Shown piece by piece: positions 13,726 through 15,603 of a stretch of DNA of 15,603 nucleotides. A program made the position numbers and the translations under genes. Under the pieces are notes generated by a model. The model did no database searches, was not told where the DNA came from, and was given only the letters and a program-made list of their open reading frames with translations. This DNA is from Tannerella sp. (lineage in GTDB: Bacteria; Bacteroidota; Bacteroidia; Bacteroidales; Tannerellaceae): NCBI GenBank assembly GCA_031272655.1, contig JAISTJ010000007.1, positions 1 to 15,603 of the forward strand, read 5' to 3'. Every line of letters starts with the position of its first letter. Position 1 is the first letter of the stretch.

Positions 13726-15486
13726 ATGAAAAAGATAAGTATTAAAATGTATGCTATCGGAGTTGTTGGTTTGTTGAGTATTGCTTCATGCGATGATCTT
13801 ATGGACAGGAAACCATTGAATATTATATCCGAAGCGGTTGTTTATGATGATCCCGTTCTTGCAGAGGCTTATGTAGCAAATGTATATTCCGGGTTGTCGT
13901 TTCTTAATAGAGACGGAGGGGGTGACGAAAACATAGACCCGGTTACGCAAATGTCCGACGAAGCAAGACATGGCAGTATCTGGTCTAATCATATTAAGTG
14001 GAAAGCCGGATACATGGATTATAGCGGCGGCTTTCTGGAACGATGGAACTATACAACTATCCGTAAGGCGAATGACTTTTTAGTGAAGATTCAGAACACT
14101 ACCCTTCCTGAGGCTACTAAAATAGACATGATTGCCCGTATGAGATTCGCCCGCGCTATTCTCTATTTTGTTATGGTTGAACGATATGGCGGCGTTCCGA
14201 TAATCACTATACCTCAGCCTATTGACGGTTCTTATGAAGAATTGTTTGTTTCGAGGAACAAGGAAATTGAAGTTTATGATTTCATTATCAACGAAATGAA
14301 TGAAATTTTCAATGATTTGCCTTCAAAAGCGAAGGTCGGCTATCCCTCAAAATGGACGGCTCAAGCGCTGAAAAGCCGCGCTGCCCTTTATGCAGCAAGC
14401 ATAGCTACGTGGGGAGAAGTGCAAATCAACGGATTGGTCGGTATTCCCGCTAATGAGGCGTCCCGCTTTTGGCAGGCATCGTATGACGCTTCCAACGCAA
14501 TCATGCAATCCAAAGTTTATAGTTTGTATAACAAACAGCCTGATAATAAGGCGGAAAACTTCAGAAAACTGTTTACTACCGAGAATAATTCGGAAGTTAT
14601 TTTTTCATGGCAGCTTACAGGGAATAATGTAGGTACCGATTTCGATGAATTTATGTCTCCTTGTCAGTTTGTTTCGTCGGGAGGCGCCAGAACTGGCGTA
14701 TATTTGGAAATGGTAGAAGAGTTTGAAAATGTGGACGGCTCGCCTCATAATTTCGATGTCGCTTTAGCTACAAGCCAACCTTGGGATTTGAAAGAGTTTT
14801 TCGCTAAAAAAGACCCCCGTTTCCACGCAAGCGTTGTTTATGAGGGAATTACATATCGCAATGAGGTTGTTCAACATTGGCGTGGAACGATTTTGCCGGA
14901 CGGTACCCGGATTACAACCGGTGATTATGATGGAAAACCGGCTCGGGGAAAGTCTTATGATGATGCTTACGATACTAGTGGAGCCTCTGCTACCGGTTTT
15001 ACAGTGTTGAAATATCTTGACGAAACGCTTAACCCGATAGGATATGGAAAGTCAAAAGTAGATTTTATAGTTTTCCGATACGGGGAAATTCTTCTCAATC
15101 TTGCAGAAGCCGCTTTTGAACTTGGAAAGACGGACGAAGCGCTTGCAGCCGTTAACGCTATCAGGGAAAGGGCAGGTATGCCTTTACTGACAAGCATTAC
15201 CCGCGACCAGATACGCCATGAACGGAAAGTGGAACTCGCATTTGAGGCTCACCGCTGGTGGGATCTGAAACGGTGGCGTATTGCCGAAGAAGCTATAACT
15301 CGTGTTTTCAGAGGTATAGATACATGGCGCGATGCTGTTACCGGCAAATTCGTAATTGAAATGATTGAAAATGCGCATGACGCAGAACTGCAATCCAAAT
15401 TCCTGAAACGCCATTACTATTTCCCGATAACAACAGGCAGGATAACAAATAATCCGAATCTCGCGCCGGAAAATCCGGGATACTAA
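13726..15486 (+). CDS. SusD/RagB-family surface lipoprotein
   Basis: A 586-residue outer-membrane lipoprotein that forms the lid of the SusC transporter and captures substrate at the cell surface. The N-terminus MKKISIKMYAIGVVGLLSIA leads into a lipobox with Cys22 (IASC). The following DDLMD is acidic, as in the lipoprotein export signal that sends Bacteroidetes lipoproteins to the surface. The SusD-like N-terminal region contains KPLNIISEAVVYDDPVLAEAYV split across the first helix, and MRFARAILYFVMVERYGGVPII in the TPR region. The C-terminal RagB/SusD domain contains RYGEILLNLAEAAFELG, NAIRERAGMP, and HERKVELAFEAHRWWDLKRW, all highly typical, ending YYFPITTGRITNNPNLAPENPGY-like. The ATG at 13726 is used; a TTG two codons earlier is in frame but unnecessary. 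It is co-transcribed with susC. Substrate cannot be told from sequence. Confidence 0.95.
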   Translation: MKKISIKMYAIGVVGLLSIASCDDLMDRKPLNIISEAVVYDDPVLAEAYVANVYSGLSFLNRDGGGDENIDPVTQMSDEARHGSIWSNHIKWKAGYMDYSGGFLERWNYTTIRKANDFLVKIQNTTLPEATKIDMIARMRFARAILYFVMVERYGGVPIITIPQPIDGSYEELFVSRNKEIEVYDFIINEMNEIFNDLPSKAKVGYPSKWTAQALKSRAALYAASIATWGEVQINGLVGIPANEASRFWQASYDASNAIMQSKVYSLYNKQPDNKAENFRKLFTTENNSEVIFSWQLTGNNVGTDFDEFMSPCQFVSSGGARTGVYLEMVEEFENVDGSPHNFDVALATSQPWDLKEFFAKKDPRFHASVVYEGITYRNEVVQHWRGTILPDGTRITTGDYDGKPARGKSYDDAYDTSGASATGFTVLKYLDETLNPIGYGKSKVDFIVFRYGEILLNLAEAAFELGKTDEALAAVNAIRERAGMPLLTSITRDQIRHERKVELAFEAHRWWDLKRWRIAEEAITRVFRGIDTWRDAVTGKFVIEMIENAHDAELQSKFLKRHYYFPITTGRITNNPNLAPENPGY

Positions 15487-15497
15487 TAAAAAATTAT

Positions 15498-15505
15498 TAC
15501 TTTTG
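15498..15505 (+). promoter_or_regulatory. Weak candidate -7 box after susD
   Basis: TACTTTTG matches TAnnTTTG and lies just before the next ATG at 15511, so a transcript from it would be almost leaderless. No TTTG is found at the -33 spacing. It may be a chance match in an AT-rich gap. Confidence 0.25.
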
Positions 15506-15510
15506 CAGGC

Positions 15511-15603
15511 ATGAAAGTCCATTTTTTAGTTATAATGCTGATAGCATGTGCGTATTGTTCGGCGCAGAAAGATACTCGCGAGTATTATATGATGAATCAA
15601 GGC
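15511..15603 (+). CDS. Start of an exported protein or lipoprotein, cut by the window end
   Basis: Thirty-one codons are open to the last base. The N-terminus MKVHFLVIMLIACAYCSAQ is a signal sequence. It could be cleaved by signal peptidase I after SAQ. Alternatively LIAC (Cys13) could serve as a lipobox, although the n-region and h-region would then be short. The following residues are KDTREYYMMNQG and give no family clue. It begins 24 bases after susD on the same strand and probably belongs to the same locus, where surface lipoproteins and secreted enzymes commonly follow susD. Function not recognised. Confidence 0.6.
   Translation, partial: MKVHFLVIMLIACAYCSAQKDTREYYMMNQG

Overview
The window looks like part of a Bacteroidota chromosome, most likely order Bacteroidales. 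The evidence is a SusC/SusD pair with an ECF sigma factor and a FecR-type anti-sigma, -7 boxes of the Bacteroidetes type TAnnTTTG, weak or absent Shine-Dalgarno sequences, a SusD lipoprotein with an acidic stretch after the lipid cysteine, and a glutaminyl-tRNA synthetase. All assignments rest on reading the sequence and on recalled family knowledge. No database search was run.

Layout, left to right. (1) Housekeeping block, + strand: the 3' part of glnS, a TPR-repeat protein and a DUF368/PopT-type undecaprenyl-phosphate translocase. Short tandem or dispersed repeats separate them. (2) A minus-strand operon (reading right to left): an exported SMP-30/gluconolactonase-like protein, a Tat-exported aldo/keto reductase and a GNAT acetyltransferase, closely spaced and partly overlapping. 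(3) Divergent from it, a + strand operon: a 36-residue single-helix membrane protein, a sodium:solute symporter starting 4 bases later, and an ECF sigma factor whose ATG overlaps the symporter stop (ATGA). (4) A minus-strand antitoxin/RelE-type toxin module, AT-rich, lying between the sigma gene and its likely anti-sigma partner. (5) fecR, then a 185-base intergenic region, then susC and susD, and the first 31 codons of another exported protein or lipoprotein.

How it fits together: SusC carries an N-terminal STN signalling domain, FecR has an inner-membrane helix and a DUF4974-type C-terminus, and the sigma factor is encoded nearby. This is the usual trans-envelope relay, in which substrate binding at SusC/SusD passes through FecR to the sigma factor and induces susCD. 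The symporter and its small partner may bring the released product across the inner membrane, and their overlap with the sigma gene ties uptake to regulation. The substrate cannot be told from this window because no glycosidase, lyase or peptidase is present.

The most interesting element is between fecR and susC. On the minus strand there is a full Bacteroidetes promoter (TTTG, 19 bases, TATCTTTG) just upstream of the susC start codon. It is followed by two perfect stem-loops and a strong intrinsic terminator with a long U-tract at the end of fecR. This predicts an antisense RNA of about 155 nt over the susC leader, of the type described for PUL-associated antisense RNAs in Bacteroides.
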